From positions 1,922,001-1,986,000 of the forward strand of contig CANJKZ010000774.1 of the NCBI GenBank assembly GCA_947471745.1: a DNA stretch of 64,000 bases. Reading direction: 5' to 3'. The translations under genes and the position numbers were made by a program. Positions 1-11,106 of this stretch are shown here, in pieces. This stretch comes from Closterium sp. Naga37s-1. Taxonomy: Eukaryota > Streptophyta > Zygnematophyceae > Desmidiales > Closteriaceae. Under the pieces are notes generated by a model. That model ran no database searches, was not told the DNA's origin, and saw only the letters and a program-made list of their open reading frames with translations. The first letter of the stretch is position 1; the number at the start of each line of letters is the position of its first letter.

Positions 1-522
1 CGGGGAGGGCAGGGGCAGCGAGGAACGGGCCGCCCACGGGCCTGGCACAGCCGCCCGAACCACGCGCAGACGGCCCGAGCCGCGCGCGGGCCTGGCGCAG
101 CCCGTACGGGCCGCGCGCGGGCCTGGCGCAGCCCGTACGGGCCGCGCGCTGGCCTGGCGCAGCCCGTACGGGCCGCGTCCGGGCCTGGCGCAGCCCTTAC
201 GGGCCGCGCGCTGCCTGTACGGGCCGCGCGCAGGCCACGACGGGCGACGGGGGGCGACGCGCGGGTCCCCGTCGCCCGTCGCAGCGCCTCCCGAGGGCGA
301 CGCGCCGAGGGACGGGGCAGAAGCCCGCCGCGCGCCTCGGGGCGCACAGCGGGCAGAGAACCGCCGCGCGCCACGGGGCGCACAGCGGGCAGAGAACCGC
401 CGCGCGCCACAGGGCTGAAAAAACCCTAATTTCGACGCCGCGCACCACGGGGCGCGCGGCGGACAGGGAGTAGCAGTAGCAGCGGAAGCAGTGAGGTGGG
501 GCCCACAGGCCAGGAGCATATC
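1..522 (-). mobile_element. 5' leader of a minus-strand short-LTR Copia element, cut by window edge
   Basis: GC-rich non-coding DNA directly downstream (minus sense) of a primer-binding site and 5' LTR. It holds tandem units: about five copies of a roughly 30 bp unit built on GGCCTGGCGCAGCCCGTACG at about 60-220, and two to three copies of a roughly 37 bp unit containing GCGCACAGCGGGCAGAGAA at about 335-415. A GGGGCCCAC-like box (minus sense) near 499-505 matches the box found downstream of the primer site in the sister elements. No coding frame is believable. The coding part of this element would lie left of the window. Confidence 0.7.
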
Positions 523-534
523 GCTCTGATACCA
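523..534 (-). other. primer-binding site (initiator tRNA-Met type)
   Basis: Read on the minus strand this is TGGTATCAGAGC, complementary to the 3' end of plant-type initiator tRNA-Met and directly adjacent to the LTR end at 535. Confidence 0.85.
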
Positions 535-710
535 TGTGAAGATGAGCAGTAGAAGAAGGCGCCAAAGCTAGGAAAGCCCTAGCTAGGCAAGAAACAGTTT
601 AGGCAAAGAGGGGTTGCACTAGCAAGAGTGAGGATACAAATAGCAAACCCTAGAAGGGTTGTACTCGCTATAGAGCACCCCACTACAGGCTAGAGCATAA
701 TATTCTGACA
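535..710 (-). repeat. 5' LTR of minus-strand Copia (short-LTR family)
   Basis: A 176 bp LTR running TGTCAGAATATT...TCTTCACA in minus sense. It carries the family core CTGTAGTGGGGTGCTCTATAGCGAGTACAA. It interrupts the leader of the plus-strand element that continues at 711, so it is younger than that element. The target duplication cannot be checked because the other end lies outside the window. Confidence 0.75.
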
Positions 711-1335
711 CCCCTTGCTGTCGCGGCCCCCTGCCGTCGCCGCCCCTACTGGCGCGGCCCCTGCTGACGCGGCCCCTGCTGTCGCGGCCACCTGCTATCG
801 CGGCCCCCTGCTGTCGCGGCCCCTGCCGTCGCCGCCCCTACTAGCGCAGCCCCTGCTGACGCGGCCCCTACTGTCGCGGCCCTCTGCCGTCGCCACCCCT
901 ACTGGCGCGGCCCCTTCTGTCATGGCCCGAGCTGACGCGGCCCCTACTGTCGCGGCCCCCTGCCGTCGCCGCCCCTACTGGCGCGGCCCCTTCTGTCGCG
1001 GCCCCTGCTGACGCGGCCCTTGCTGTTGCGCCCCCAGCTGTCGCGGCCCCTGCTGTCACGGCCCGGCCCTGCACCCGCCCTAGGTAAGCACCCGCGCCGC
1101 CCTGCTGCGCCACGCCGCCAGTTGCCGAGCCGCGCCGCCCAGCCGAGCCGCGCCGCCGAGCCGAGCCGCGCCGCCTAGCCAAGCCGCGCCGCCCACTGAG
1201 CCGCGCCGCTCTGCTGAGCCGCACCGCCCTACCGAGCCGCGCCGCCCTACCGAGCCGCGCCGCCCCACTGAGCCGCACTGCCCTGCCTGCCCTACTGCCT
1301 CTGCTGCTCCTGCTGCTACTGCTCCTACTGCTGCT
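711..1335 (+). repeat. GC-rich tandem-repeat leader of S1
   Basis: At 715-1075 the sequence consists of imperfect units of the type CTGTCGCGGCCCCTGCTGACGC, and from about 1095 to 1290 of GAGCCGCGCCGCC-type units. A CTGCTACTG-rich stretch then precedes the Gag ATG. Long open frames here arise from the repeat composition and are not treated as genes. Confidence 0.7.
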
Positions 1336-4300
1336 ATGGCTAGCCCTACTGTTCTCACCTTTGATGCTGAGGGGCGTGCAGTTGACTTTGATGTGTGGGT
1401 TGACGACCTGCAGCTCTTTCTTTAGTGTGACTCTAGGGATGGGGTATCCCTTTTCGATCACACGTTCGGTGTCTCTACTGCTCCTGCTGCCGCTGCTGAC
1501 AGTACGGTTCGCTCGCAGTGGACCACTCGTGACGTTGTTGCTCGTCTTGCAATTCGTCGTCACCTGCCGCCTGCTGAGCGCGTGCATTTCGGCCAGTACA
1601 AGACTGCTCAGTCTTTGTACGACGCTGTAGTTGCACGCTACTCCTCCCCTGCCACTGCTGCCCTCAGCCGCCTCATGCTGCCGTACCTTTTCCCTGACCT
1701 TGCCGCCTTTGCCACAGTCGCTGACCTCGTTGCTCACCTCCGCACTAGTGACACCCGCTACCGCGCTGCCCTTCCCACCGAGTTCTGTGCCAAGAACCCC
1801 CCCCCCCCATGTACATCACCCTTTACTACCTAGTCACCCGCCTCCCTGACTCCCTTTCTTCAGTGAGGGACCACATTCTCTCCCTTTGCCCCACCGAGGT
1901 GATTGTCGACCTGCTAGAGAAGCGCCTTGCTGCAGCTGAGAAGAGTATCTTAGCTGTAGGTGCTTCTCGCGGCGACCGTCGCACCCCTTTCTTTGAGGGG
2001 TGTTCCCCTGTCCCCCTTCTTCCCTCTGTTGCTTCTGCTGCTGCTGTCGACCTTGTTGGTACTGAGGAGGTCGGAGCTGCGTCTGCCCCTAGTGGGAGGC
2101 GCCACAACAGCAAGGGCAAGGGGAGAAAGGGTGGTGGAGGGGACGGCGGGGGCGGCGGTGGAGGCGGTGGAGGAGGCGGGAGGGGTGGCGGTGGAGGTGG
2201 GGGTGGTGCCGGGAGTGGGGGCTACAGTGGCGGGGGTGGGGGTGGTGGAGGCAGCGGCGGAGGTGGTGGAGGCAGCGGCAGCGGTGGTGGAGGCAGCAGC
2301 AGCGGTGGTGGCGGTGGCGACGGCGGTGGTGCTGGTCAAGGTGCAGCCGTGCAGTGTGGAGGCTTTGGTGGTAGCCAGCGCTAGCAGCAGCCGCGTTCCC
2401 GTGAGACCCCGTCGGCTCAGCAGCTTCGTGAGTGGTACGCTGGGCGTGGGAGGTCTGGGGGTGCTGGTCCCTGCACTTACGTTCTTCGCACCGGCAGTCG
2501 TCGTGGGGAGGCGTGTGGGCTGCCACACACTACGCAGCGCTGCTTCGGTCACTTGACTGACGCCTGGCGTGCCCAGTTTCCTGACGCTGTTGAGCTCCCT
2601 CACTGGCATGATCTGCTTATGCAGAATGTGCCTATCTTTGATCTTGATTTCGATGCTATCCTTGCTGCCATGTATGCTTTGACTGATAGTGCTGAGGGTG
2701 ACTGTTACCTGAGTGTCCCGCCCGACCCGGGCATTGCGGCTGCTGCTCTAGGTGCTAGTGCGTCTGCTGCTCCAGGTACTGGTGAGTCTGCTGCTCCAGG
2801 TGCTGGTGAGTCTGCTCTCTCTGGTACTACACCTACTGAGGCCTTGCACACTTTCACACTTGACTCTAGTGCTTCGCGCTCTTTCTTTAGAGACAGCACC
2901 ACACTCACGCCGCTCAGTCGGCCTGACGCAGTCTCCCTTGCTGACTCCACTGGGGGCCCAGTCCTTGCGCACTCTTCCACGGTTCTACCGTGTCCTGCGG
3001 CCCCGTCGGGCTTGCTGTCGGGACTCCACCTCCCCTCGTTCTCTACAAACCTGGTGAGTGGAGCTGACCTCCAGGACGCGTGGGTTGACCAGTTCGCCCC
3101 TGGAGGTCAGCGTGTGACCCACTGCACTTGCTCTCGGACGGGCCGCCACCTGGCCACGTTCACCTGTCGGCCAGGGTCGAGTCTGTACACACTGACTACT
3201 GCGCCTCCTCCGGTCTCTGCGTCTGGTCAGGTAGCTGCGTCTAGTCAGGTGTTTCCTGCCGAGTCCAGGTCTAGTCCTGCGTCTGCCCCCTGCTCATGTC
3301 GTCCTCTGTTACACGAGACTCTCCTTTGGCACCACCGCCTTGGTCACCCCTCCCTGCCTCGTCTTCGAGGTATGGCCTCCCGTACCCTTGTCTCGGGTCT
3401 ACCCCGGTCCCTCCCTCGCCTTCCTCCGGGGCCTGCCCCTACCTGTGTTCCTTGTGTCGAGGGCCGGCAGCGTGCCGCTCCTCACTCCTCCACGTTCCCT
3501 CCGACTAAGGCTCCTCTGCAGACTCTTCACATGGACGTGTGGAGCCCAGCCCGCGTCCGTGGACATGGTCACGAGCGTTACTTCCTGCTGGTCGTTGACG
3601 ACTACTCGCGTTACACCACAATCTTCCTCTTGCGCAGCAAGGGTGAGGTCCCTGAGGTGTTGATCGACTGGATCCGCGGTGCTCGTCGCCAGCTCAGCGA
3701 GAGTTTCGGCTCGGACCTTCCTGTTCTGCGTCTCCACTCCGACAGAGGTGGTGAGTTTTCCTCCGACCTCCTGAGGGCTTTCTGTCGTGCGGAGGGCATC
3801 CGCCAGTCGCTCACGCTTCCGGCCTCTCCACAGCAAAATGGGACTGCTGAGCGCCGCATTGGCATGGTCATGGACGTCGCTCGTACGTCCATGATCCATG
3901 CGGCTGCTCCCCATTTTCTGTGGCCGTTCGCGGTTCAGTACGCTGCGCATCAGATCAACCTTCAGCCTCGTGTCTCCTTGCCGGAGACCACACCTACTCT
4001 GAGGTGGACGGGGAAGGTTGGCGATGCGTCCGCGTTCCGTGTCTGGGGATCTCGAGCTTTTGTACGCGATACTTCAGCGGACAAGCTGTCCTCCCGTGCC
4101 GTTCCCCGTGTCTTCCTTGGCTTCCCCCCTGACGCACCCGGGTGGCAGTTCTACCACCCCACCTCGCGTCGTGTTCTGTCCTCTCAGGACGTCACGTTTG
4201 ACGAGTCGGTGTCTTACTACCGTCTCTTTCCCTACCGCACTGCCTCTCTCCCCCCCCCGCCGCTCTTCCTAGCACCAGGTACTCCCCCGGTAGACCCCCT

Positions 4301-7300
4301 CCCCCCCCAGGGTCCTGCCCCCTCAGGTGTGTCCCAGGTAGACCCTGCCGAGCCGGTCGAGGTAGCTGTCGACTCAGGTGCTGCTAGGGGTGCTGAGCCT
4401 GCAGGTGCGGGGACTGGGGGTGCGGGGACTGGGGGTGCTGAGCCTGAGCGTGTGGAGCCTGGGGGTGCTGAGTCTGGGGGTGCTGAGTCTGGGCGTGCTG
4501 AGCCTGGGGGTGCTGAGCCTAGGCGTGTGGAGCCTGAGGGTACTGCGTCTGGAGATGCTGAGCTTGCGCGTGCTGAGTCTGGAGGTGCTCTAGGTGTCCC
4601 GTCGCGGCGGGAGCCCCTCTCTCCACAGCAGCTTCGTGAGTGGTACTCTCTGCGCTGTCGAGGTGCTGCTGGTGCTGGAGCTGCTGGAGCTGCTGGAGGT
4701 GCTGCTAGTGCTGGAGGTGCTGCTGGTACTGGAGCTGCTGGAGCTGCTGGAGCTGCTGGAGGTGCTGCTGGTGCTGGAGCTGCTGGAGCTGCTGGAGGTG
4801 CTGCTGGAGCTGCTGGAGGTGCTGCTGGTGTTGGAGGTGCTGCTGGTGCTGGAGCTGCTGGAGCTGCTGGAGGTGCTGCTGGTGCTGGAGCTGCTGGAGC
4901 TGCTGGAGGTGCTGCTGGTGCTGGAGCTGCTGGAGCTGCTAAAGGTGCTGCTGGGACTGGAGGTGCTCCTGGGACTGGAGACCCTGGGGCTGAGGGTACC
5001 GGTTCTGTCTCTACTGTTTCTAAAGGCGCTGCGCGGTCGCGGCCGTACTACGTTCCACTCCTTCAGCAGGTTCTTGGTTCCCCGCCTTCTCCTTGTCCTA
5101 CTCCTCCTTTCCTGAGTTCACCGCCTGTCCAGTCCCAGTCGCAGTTACAGCCGGCCTCTCCACTGCCTGGTCCTTCTCCTTACTAGAGGTCTTACGGAGC
5201 GTCCTGAGCCTGAGTCGCGTCCTGTGTCGCCTGAGTCTCGTTCTGCGTCGCCTGTCCGTACTGTTCGCGCTGGTCGTGTTTCACGTCCTCCTGTCCCTGG
5301 CACTCACTCTATGACTCTGCGTCCTTCCACTGCTCCACATCGTGTCCCTCTGCCGTCTCCTCCTGCGTCCTCTCTTCCTGCCGGTCCGGACCCTGCGTCT
5401 GACTCCCTACGTGCTGCTAGTCCATCTGTCATGCGCTTTCTGGCCACTGCTGTCACTGACCCTTTGTCTGAGTCCACTGCTGCGTCTGCTCTTGTTACTG
5501 AGCTTGTTGACTTTGCTGCTGAGTCTGCGTCTGTGTCTGTCTGTCCTCCGTCCGTCGGGGGTGAGTGTGCTCTTGGCACGGACGTTCTTGAGGACAGACA
5601 GGAGGAGTTTGAGTGCTTTGCCGCTACTGTACCTCATCTCGTGTCCATGCTGCTTGCCCCTGAGGGAGACCCAGATGCACCAGACATCCCGACCCCGCGC
5701 TCTTACGCAGAGGCGATAGAGGGTCCCTACTCCTCTCAGTGGCAGGCAGCCATGGACGCCGAGATGGCTTCCTGGAAATCCACAGGCACCTACGTAGACG
5801 AGGTTCCCCCACCTGGGGCGAACATCGTCAGTGGCATGTGGATCTTCAGGGTGAAGCGGCCTCCGGGTTCTCCGCCTGCCTTCAAGGCGCGTTACGTTGC
5901 ACGTGGCTTCAGTCAGCGACAGGGAGTTGACTTCTTTCAGACCTTCTCCCCTACCCCGAAGATGACCACTCTTCGGATACTGCTGCACGTTGCTGCTCAG
6001 CGTGACTACGAGCTCCACTCGCTTGACTTCAGCACAGCCTTCCTACAGGGCAGCCTGCACGAGGAGATCTGTCTGCGCCGCCCACCTGGCTTCATTTTAT
6101 AGTCACAATAGGCTTGAATGTGCCTAAAACGAAAGATAGAGAGCACAGACGGATTTCTGCACAGCGGCTTCAAACGTTGATAGCGTTCTGCTCACAGCTG
6201 CAAATGACTTGATTCAAATTGGATCTGGAGCGTCTTCACTTCGTCTACAATTAGCAATTTAGATTGCACGATTTGATAAAGAATTGACGACACAGCGACG
6301 GTTTGAACGAACGGTACTATGGCAGCCACTATAGTCTTAGAACACAAGATAGGAAGAGTTACGAGTTGGGAATGACTCCCAGCTCCTACAAACCCCAAGA
6401 GCCGAGGTACAGTGATGTGGAACAGTGCCACACTGTCCCCAACCATGAAGGGTCTCGAAACTACCCTTCACTAGGGCCTACACCAAGTGAAATGTTACAC
6501 TACACAAAGTAATGTAACTATCTTCAATATCTTGAGGTGTACCCTTTTTGGCGAGCTTCGAAATCACTTGAGGCTTGACACCAAGGCTCGGGCTCTTCAT
6601 CACAAACTCATCCTTGAGTTCTTGATGGGTCTGCTGCACACACCTGCGACACGCCGAACGTTCGACACAGGACAAAATAGAAACCGCGCACGACAAAATA
6701 GAAACCGCGCGCGAGACACAAACGACCGCGTAACACGCGTCTAGCGATAACTCGCTATTGACTCGACACACACACTCGACATCATGACTCAACATTCACA
6801 CACAATTATAAGCATGAAATATATATTATCCCATGCCCTCATACCATTCCATACACACACACATTCACGCACACGGACAACAAGCCGAGTGCAAACCGTA
6901 GGGTTGCACCAACACTTCACTGGGTCGTTTCCTGCTGGTACCCAGTGGAGCCTCCGGCGGCCAGTCTACGGTCTCCGCCAAGCACCCCGTGAGTGGCACG
7001 ACACACTCAGGACGACTCTTGCTGCTCTTGGTTTTGCTCCTTCCACTTCTGACCCTTCTCTGTTTTTACGCACTGACACTACTCTGCCGCCGTTCTACGT
7101 TCTCGTGTACGTAGACGACCTCGTCTTTGCTACTGCTGACACTGAGGCACTCGCCCACGTGAAGTCGGAGCTGCAGAAGAGACACACGTGCACAGACCTG
7201 GGTGAGCTGACAAGCTATCTTGGCTTGCGGATCACCCGGGATAGAGCACAGCGCACCATTACCTTGACTCAGTCACACATGGTGCAGCAGGTCCTTTAGC

Positions 7301-8094
7301 GCTTCGGCTTCACCTACTCCTCGCCACAATCCACTCCTCTGCCTACCGGTCACTCGCTCTCAGCTCCACCTTCGGACGAGTCCGTAGAGCCGAGTGGCCC
7401 GTATCCAGAGCTTGTGGGCTGCCTCATGTACCTGATGACTTGCACACGACCTGACCTTGCATACCCTATCAGCCTTCTGGCTCGCTACGTGGCTCCCGGC
7501 AGGCACCGAAAGGTGCACTGGGATGCTGCGAAGAGGGTGTTGCGATACTTGTGCAGTACATCGGGCATGGGGCTCGTGCTTGGAGGACGGGCTTGAGTTG
7601 TCCTCACTGGTCACGCTGACGCCTCCTGGGTTGACGACTTGGCTACGCAGCGGTCGTCACAGTGTTACACCTTCAGTCTTGGCTCCGGTTCTTTCTCTTG
7701 GCGGTCTACCCGCTCTTCTTGTGTTCTCAGCTCCAGTTGTGAGGCTGAGATCTACGCTGGGGCCATGGCTGCACAGGAGCTACGCTAGCTCACCTACCTG
7801 CTGACTAACCTGGGAGAGGCGCCTCGTTCTCCTCCAGTTCTGTACGTCGACAACAAGGCTATGCTTGCCTTTTGTTAGGAGCACAGACTGGAGCACAGAA
7901 CGAAGCACATTTCTCTGTGCTACTTCCTTGCTCGAGAGTTACAGCAGCGTGGCCAGCTTCGCCTTGCTTACGTGGCCTCTCAGGCCAACACTGCTGATGT
8001 TTTCACCAAGGCACTTCAGCCTTGTGATCATCAGCGTTTCTGTACTGTGTTTGGTCTTGTACCTACTGTGCCTTACTTACTTCTTGACTCTTTA
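1336..8094 (+). pseudogene. S1 gag-pol polyprotein, decayed
   Basis: Gag begins at 1336 with MASPTVLTFDAEG, the start conserved in the sister copies. The protease motif LDSSASRSFF (DSGA degraded) is near 2860. The integrase HHCC and DDE blocks (MDVWSP, LHSDRGGEF, NGTAERRIG) lie at 3310-3860, a Gly/Ala linker at 4380-5020, and RT with YVDDLVF near 7110. RNase H follows with CEAEIYAGA and LYVDNKAM. Breaks seen: TAG at 1423, a C-run length change at 1797-1808, TAG at 2382, an apparent 11 bp deletion near 5175, a solo LTR at 6095-6914, TAG at 7297, TGA at 7594, and TAG at 7786 and 7876. The solo LTR plus target duplication adds 825 bp, so the frame is kept across it. Not functional. Confidence 0.9.
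6095..6914 (-). repeat. solo LTR of the long-LTR Copia family
   Basis: This 820 bp sequence is nearly identical to the LTRs at 28481-29299 and 34119-34937. The inner edge reads TTTTATAG where other copies have TGTTATAG, and the outer edge ends CACCAACA. It is flanked by CTTCA at 6090-6094 and 6915-6919, a 5 bp target duplication inside the RT codons of S1. No internal sequence remains, so it is a solo LTR from LTR-LTR recombination. The small open frames inside recur in every LTR copy and are not genes. Confidence 0.93.
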
Positions 8095-8323
8095 CTGTGG
8101 TTGTACTGTACTCTTTATACATATACCTGCATGCTTACACTTGCTAGGTTGTGTTCACTGTATTGCTTGTTTTCTTTTATATAACTCTGCATGTTAACTG
8201 GCCTTGTGGCCGTTTGCTTGTGCTCAGACTGCGTGGTGACTTTGTGATCCACCCTGAGCTTGCTTTGCCTTTCTTGACTGGTCTTGTGACCTCTTGTTCT
8301 CCCCCACTTTGCCTATGGGGGTG
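8095..8323 (+). other. conserved 3' untranslated block and polypurine tract of S1
   Basis: Non-coding DNA between the RNase H end and the 3' LTR. It contains hairpin GGCC-TTGT-GGCC (8210-8221), hairpin GGTC-TTGT-GACC (8280-8291), and the polypurine tract TATGGGGGTG just before the LTR. The block recurs in all the S elements that keep this region. Confidence 0.75.
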
Positions 8324-8453
8324 TGTCAAACTTATATGCTATAGTCTGTTTAGGCTGTAGTGGGGTAGTTCTTATAGGGTACAACACTTTTAGGTTTCCT
8401 ACTTGTACCCACCTGCTTTCTAGTTCAGTCATTCATTCGCTCACATTCTAACA
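8324..8453 (+). repeat. 3' LTR of S1
   Basis: A 130 bp LTR from TGTCAAACTTATATG to ACATTCTAACA with the core GGCTGTAGTGGGGTAG and GGGTACAACA. It is most like the LTRs at 24458-24587 and 49954-50084. Confidence 0.85.
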
Positions 8454-10531
8454 CTTCCACCTCCCTTCCTGTGTCCACCGCCTGACCAGTCGCAGCCGCC
8501 GTTACAGCCAGCCTCCCCACTGCCTGCTCCCTCTCCTTGCACAGAGCAGTTCGGAGGTCTTACAGAGCGTCGTGAGCCTGCGTTTCGTCCTGTCTCACCT
8601 GTTCGCACTGCTCGTCGCGCTCCTCTTCCTAAGGTCCCTGACCCTGCATTTGACCGAGCGCGTACTGCCAGTCCCACTGTCACTTGTCTCCTTGCCACTG
8701 CTGTCATTGACCCTTCCTTTGAGTCTGCTGCTGCGTCTGCTCTCGTTGCTAATCGGCTTGACTTTGCTGCTGCCTGCCGTCTCGATTACGCCACTGCTCT
8801 TGTTTCTGAGTGTGTTTCTGCCAGTCCTCCGTCCGTCGGGGGTGAGTGTGCTCTTGGCACGGACGTCCTTGAGGACAGGCAGGAGGAATTTGAGTGTCTT
8901 GCAGCTGCTGTACCTCGTTTCGCTTCCATGCTGCTTGCCCCTGAGGGAGACCCGGATGCTCCAGACATCCCGACCCCGCGCTCTTACGCAGAGGCGATTA
9001 CGGGTCCTTACTCCTCTCAGTGGCAGGCAGCTATGGATGCCGAGATGGCATCCTGGAAGTCCACAGGCACCTACGTCGACGCAGTTCCCCCGTCTAGGTC
9101 GATGGCATGTGGATTTTCAGGGTGAAGCCGCCGCCGGGTTCTCCGCCTGCCTTCAAGGCGCGTTACGTTGCTCGAGGCTTCAGCCAGCGACAGGGAGTTG
9201 ACTACTTCCAGACCTTCTCCCCCACCCCGAAGATGACTACTCTTCGGGTGTTGCTGCATGTCGCTGCTCAGCGTGACTACGAGTTGCACTCCCTTCAGCA
9301 CAGCCTTCGTGCAGGGCAGCCTGCACGAGGAGATCTGGCTGCGCCGACCACGTGGTTTCACTGGGACGTTTCCTGCAGGTACTCAGTGGAGCCTCCGCCG
9401 GCCAGTCTACGGTCTCCGTTAGGCGCCTCGCGAGTGGCACGACACACTGAGGACTACACTTGCGGCTCTTGGGTTTGCTCCTTGTACAGCAGACCCGTCG
9501 CTGTTTCTATGCACCGACACCTCGCTGCCGCCGTTCTACGTCCTAGTGTACGTCGACGACCTCGTCTTTGCCACGGCTGACACTGAGGCACTGACCCTTG
9601 TGAAGTTGGAGCTGCAGAAGAGACACACCTGCACTGACCTGGGTGAACTGCGCAGCTATCTTGGCCTGCAGATCACCCGGGACAGAGCACGGCGCACCAT
9701 CACACTGACTCAGTCACACATGGTGCACCAGGTCCTTCAGCGCTTCGGCTTCCAGTACTCCTCGCCACAGCTCACTCCTCTGTCTACCAGCCACTCGCTC
9801 TCAGCTCCACCTTCGGACGAGTTCGTAGAGCCGAGTGGTCCGTACCCAGAGCTTGTGGGTTGCCTCATGTACCTGATGACTTGCACATGACCTGACCTCG
9901 CATACCCTCTCAGCCTTCTGGCTCGCTACGTGGCTCCCGGTAGGCACCGAAAGGTGCACTGTGATGTTGCAAAGAGGGTACTGCATTACCTGTGTAGTAC
10001 GTCGGGCATGGGCTTGTGCTTGGAGGACGGGGTCCAGTTGTCCTCACTGGTCACGCAAGCGCCTCCTGGGTTAACGGCTTAGCTACGCAGCGGTCGTCAC
10101 AGGGTTACACCTTCAGCCTTGGGTCTGGCTCTGTTTCTTGGTGGTCTACCCGCTCGTCTTCGGTTCTCAGCTCCAGTTGTGAGGCTGAGATCTACGCCGG
10201 GGCCATTGCTGCTCAGGAGCTATGCTAGCTCACCTACTTGCTGATCGACTTGGGAGAGCAGCCTCGTTCGCCTCCAGTCCTGTACGTAGACAACAAGGCC
10301 ATGATTGCCTTGTGTCAAGAGCACAGACTGGAGCACAGAACGAAGCACATCGCTCTGCGATACTTCCTTGCTCGAGAGTTGCAGCAGCGTGGCCAGCTTC
10401 GTCTTGCGTACGTGGCCACTCGGGCCAACACTGCTGATGTCTTCACCAAGGCACTTCCGCCTTGTGATCATCAGCGCTTTGCTACTGTGTTAGGCCTTGT
10501 GCCCACTTTGCCTCACTTGCTCACTGCTTGA
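8454..10531 (+). pseudogene. S2 pol fragment (RT and RNase H), decayed
   Basis: The sequence is open from 8454 through the block LLAPEGDPDAPDIPTPRSY. A deletion of about 13 bp near 9090 then shifts frame before MWIFRVK (9107). A short deletion near 9295 shifts it again, destroying the LDFSTAF block. RT continues with YVDDLVF near 9550. Stops: TAG at 9420, TGA at 9888 and TAG at 10226. A further frame change near 10010 precedes RNase H. The last frame ends normally with FGLVPTLPHLL-type residues (VLGLVPTLPHLLTA) and a stop at 10531. Confidence 0.88.
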
Positions 10532-10757
10532 CCCTGCTTGTACTGTGATCTCTATATATACCTGCATGCTTGCACTTGCTAGGGTATGATCACTGTATTG
10601 TTTGTTCTCTTTATATAACTCTGCATGTGAACTGGCCTTGTGGCCCTTTGCTTGTGCTCGGACTGTGTGGTGACTTTGTGATCCACCCTGAGCTTGCTTT
10701 GCTTTTCTTGACTGGTCTTGTGACCACTTGTTCTCCCCCACTTTGCCTATGGGGGTG
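10532..10757 (+). other. conserved 3' untranslated block of S2
   Basis: Carries the twin hairpins GGCC-TTGT-GGCC (10634-10645) and GGTC-TTGT-GACC (10714-10725), followed by the polypurine tract CTATGGGGGTG. Confidence 0.7.
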
Positions 10758-10889
10758 TGTCAGAACATTATAGCTTATACATTTGTGTAGGCTGTAGTGG
10801 GGTAGCCCATAAGGGGTACAACACAATTAGGGTTATTACTTGTACCCAACTGTTTGCTAGTTCATTCATTCTCGTTTGTTAGTTTCACA
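10758..10889 (+). repeat. 3' LTR of S2
   Basis: A 132 bp LTR from TGTCAGAACATTATAG to TTAGTTTCACA with the family core GGCTGTAGTGGGGTAG. Confidence 0.85.
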
Positions 10890-10894
10890 CAATG

Positions 10895-11106
10895 GACCTC
10901 TGACACCCCCCCGCACTGGGATGCCCGAAGTGCACACACTGGGATTCGAACCCGAGACCTTTGCTCTGATACCATGTCAAACTAACGAACGAGAATGAAT
11001 GCGCTATGAGAGAGTAGGGTACAAGTACTAACCCTCATTGGGTTGTACTCCTTATGGGCTACCCCACTATAGCCTACACAAATGTAAGCACTATAACATT
11101 ATGACA
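10895..11106 (-). mobile_element. TRIM-like miniature LTR element with a Pol III B-box
   Basis: In minus sense: a 132 bp LTR (11106-10975, TGTCATAATG...TTTGACA), the primer site TGGTATCAGAGC (10974-10963), then only about 50 bp, then a polypurine run of G residues (10912-10906), then TGTCAGAGGTC, which looks like the start of the second LTR (10905 down). That LTR is cut off where S2 is inserted. The internal region is about 69 bp and has no coding potential. It contains GGTTCGAATCC (10952-10942), an exact tRNA T-arm/B-box match. LTR sequence groups with the S family, so this looks like a non-autonomous miniature derivative. Confidence 0.6.
10963..10974 (-). other. primer-binding site of the TRIM-like element
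   Basis: TGGTATCAGAGC in minus sense, abutting the LTR end at 10975; complementary to the 3' end of initiator tRNA-Met. Confidence 0.8.

Larger units (their letters stand above)
711..8453 (+). mobile_element. Copia element S1 (short-LTR family), 5' LTR missing
   Basis: A degenerate Ty1/copia element containing, in order, a GC-rich leader, Gag, protease, integrase, Gly/Ala linker, RT, RNase H, a conserved 3' untranslated block and a 130 bp 3' LTR. Its 5' end is interrupted by a minus-strand Copia 5' end at 710, and a solo long-type LTR sits inside its RT. It in turn appears to be inserted in the older fragment that resumes at 8454, because no host DNA separates its 3' LTR from that pol fragment. 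Confidence 0.85.
8454..10889 (+). mobile_element. Copia fragment S2, 3' half only
   Basis: This begins abruptly in the Pro-rich segment ahead of RT and runs through RT, RNase H, the 3' block and a 132 bp LTR. Its missing 5' half is most simply explained by S1 having inserted here, which would place that half left of S1. The LTR type (TGTCAGAACATTATAGC) matches element S5 at 26399, not S1. Confidence 0.85.

Noticed and set aside
6192-6795. Small frames in the long LTR (84, 69, 105 codons) that recur at 18331, 28578 and 34216.
   Set aside because: They repeat only because the LTR repeats; no domain, start context or codon signal supports a gene.
10890-10962. A complete tRNA gene suggested by GGTTCGAATCC.
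   Set aside because: Only a T-arm/B-box stretch is present; no acceptor stem, anticodon arm or convincing A-box could be built around it.
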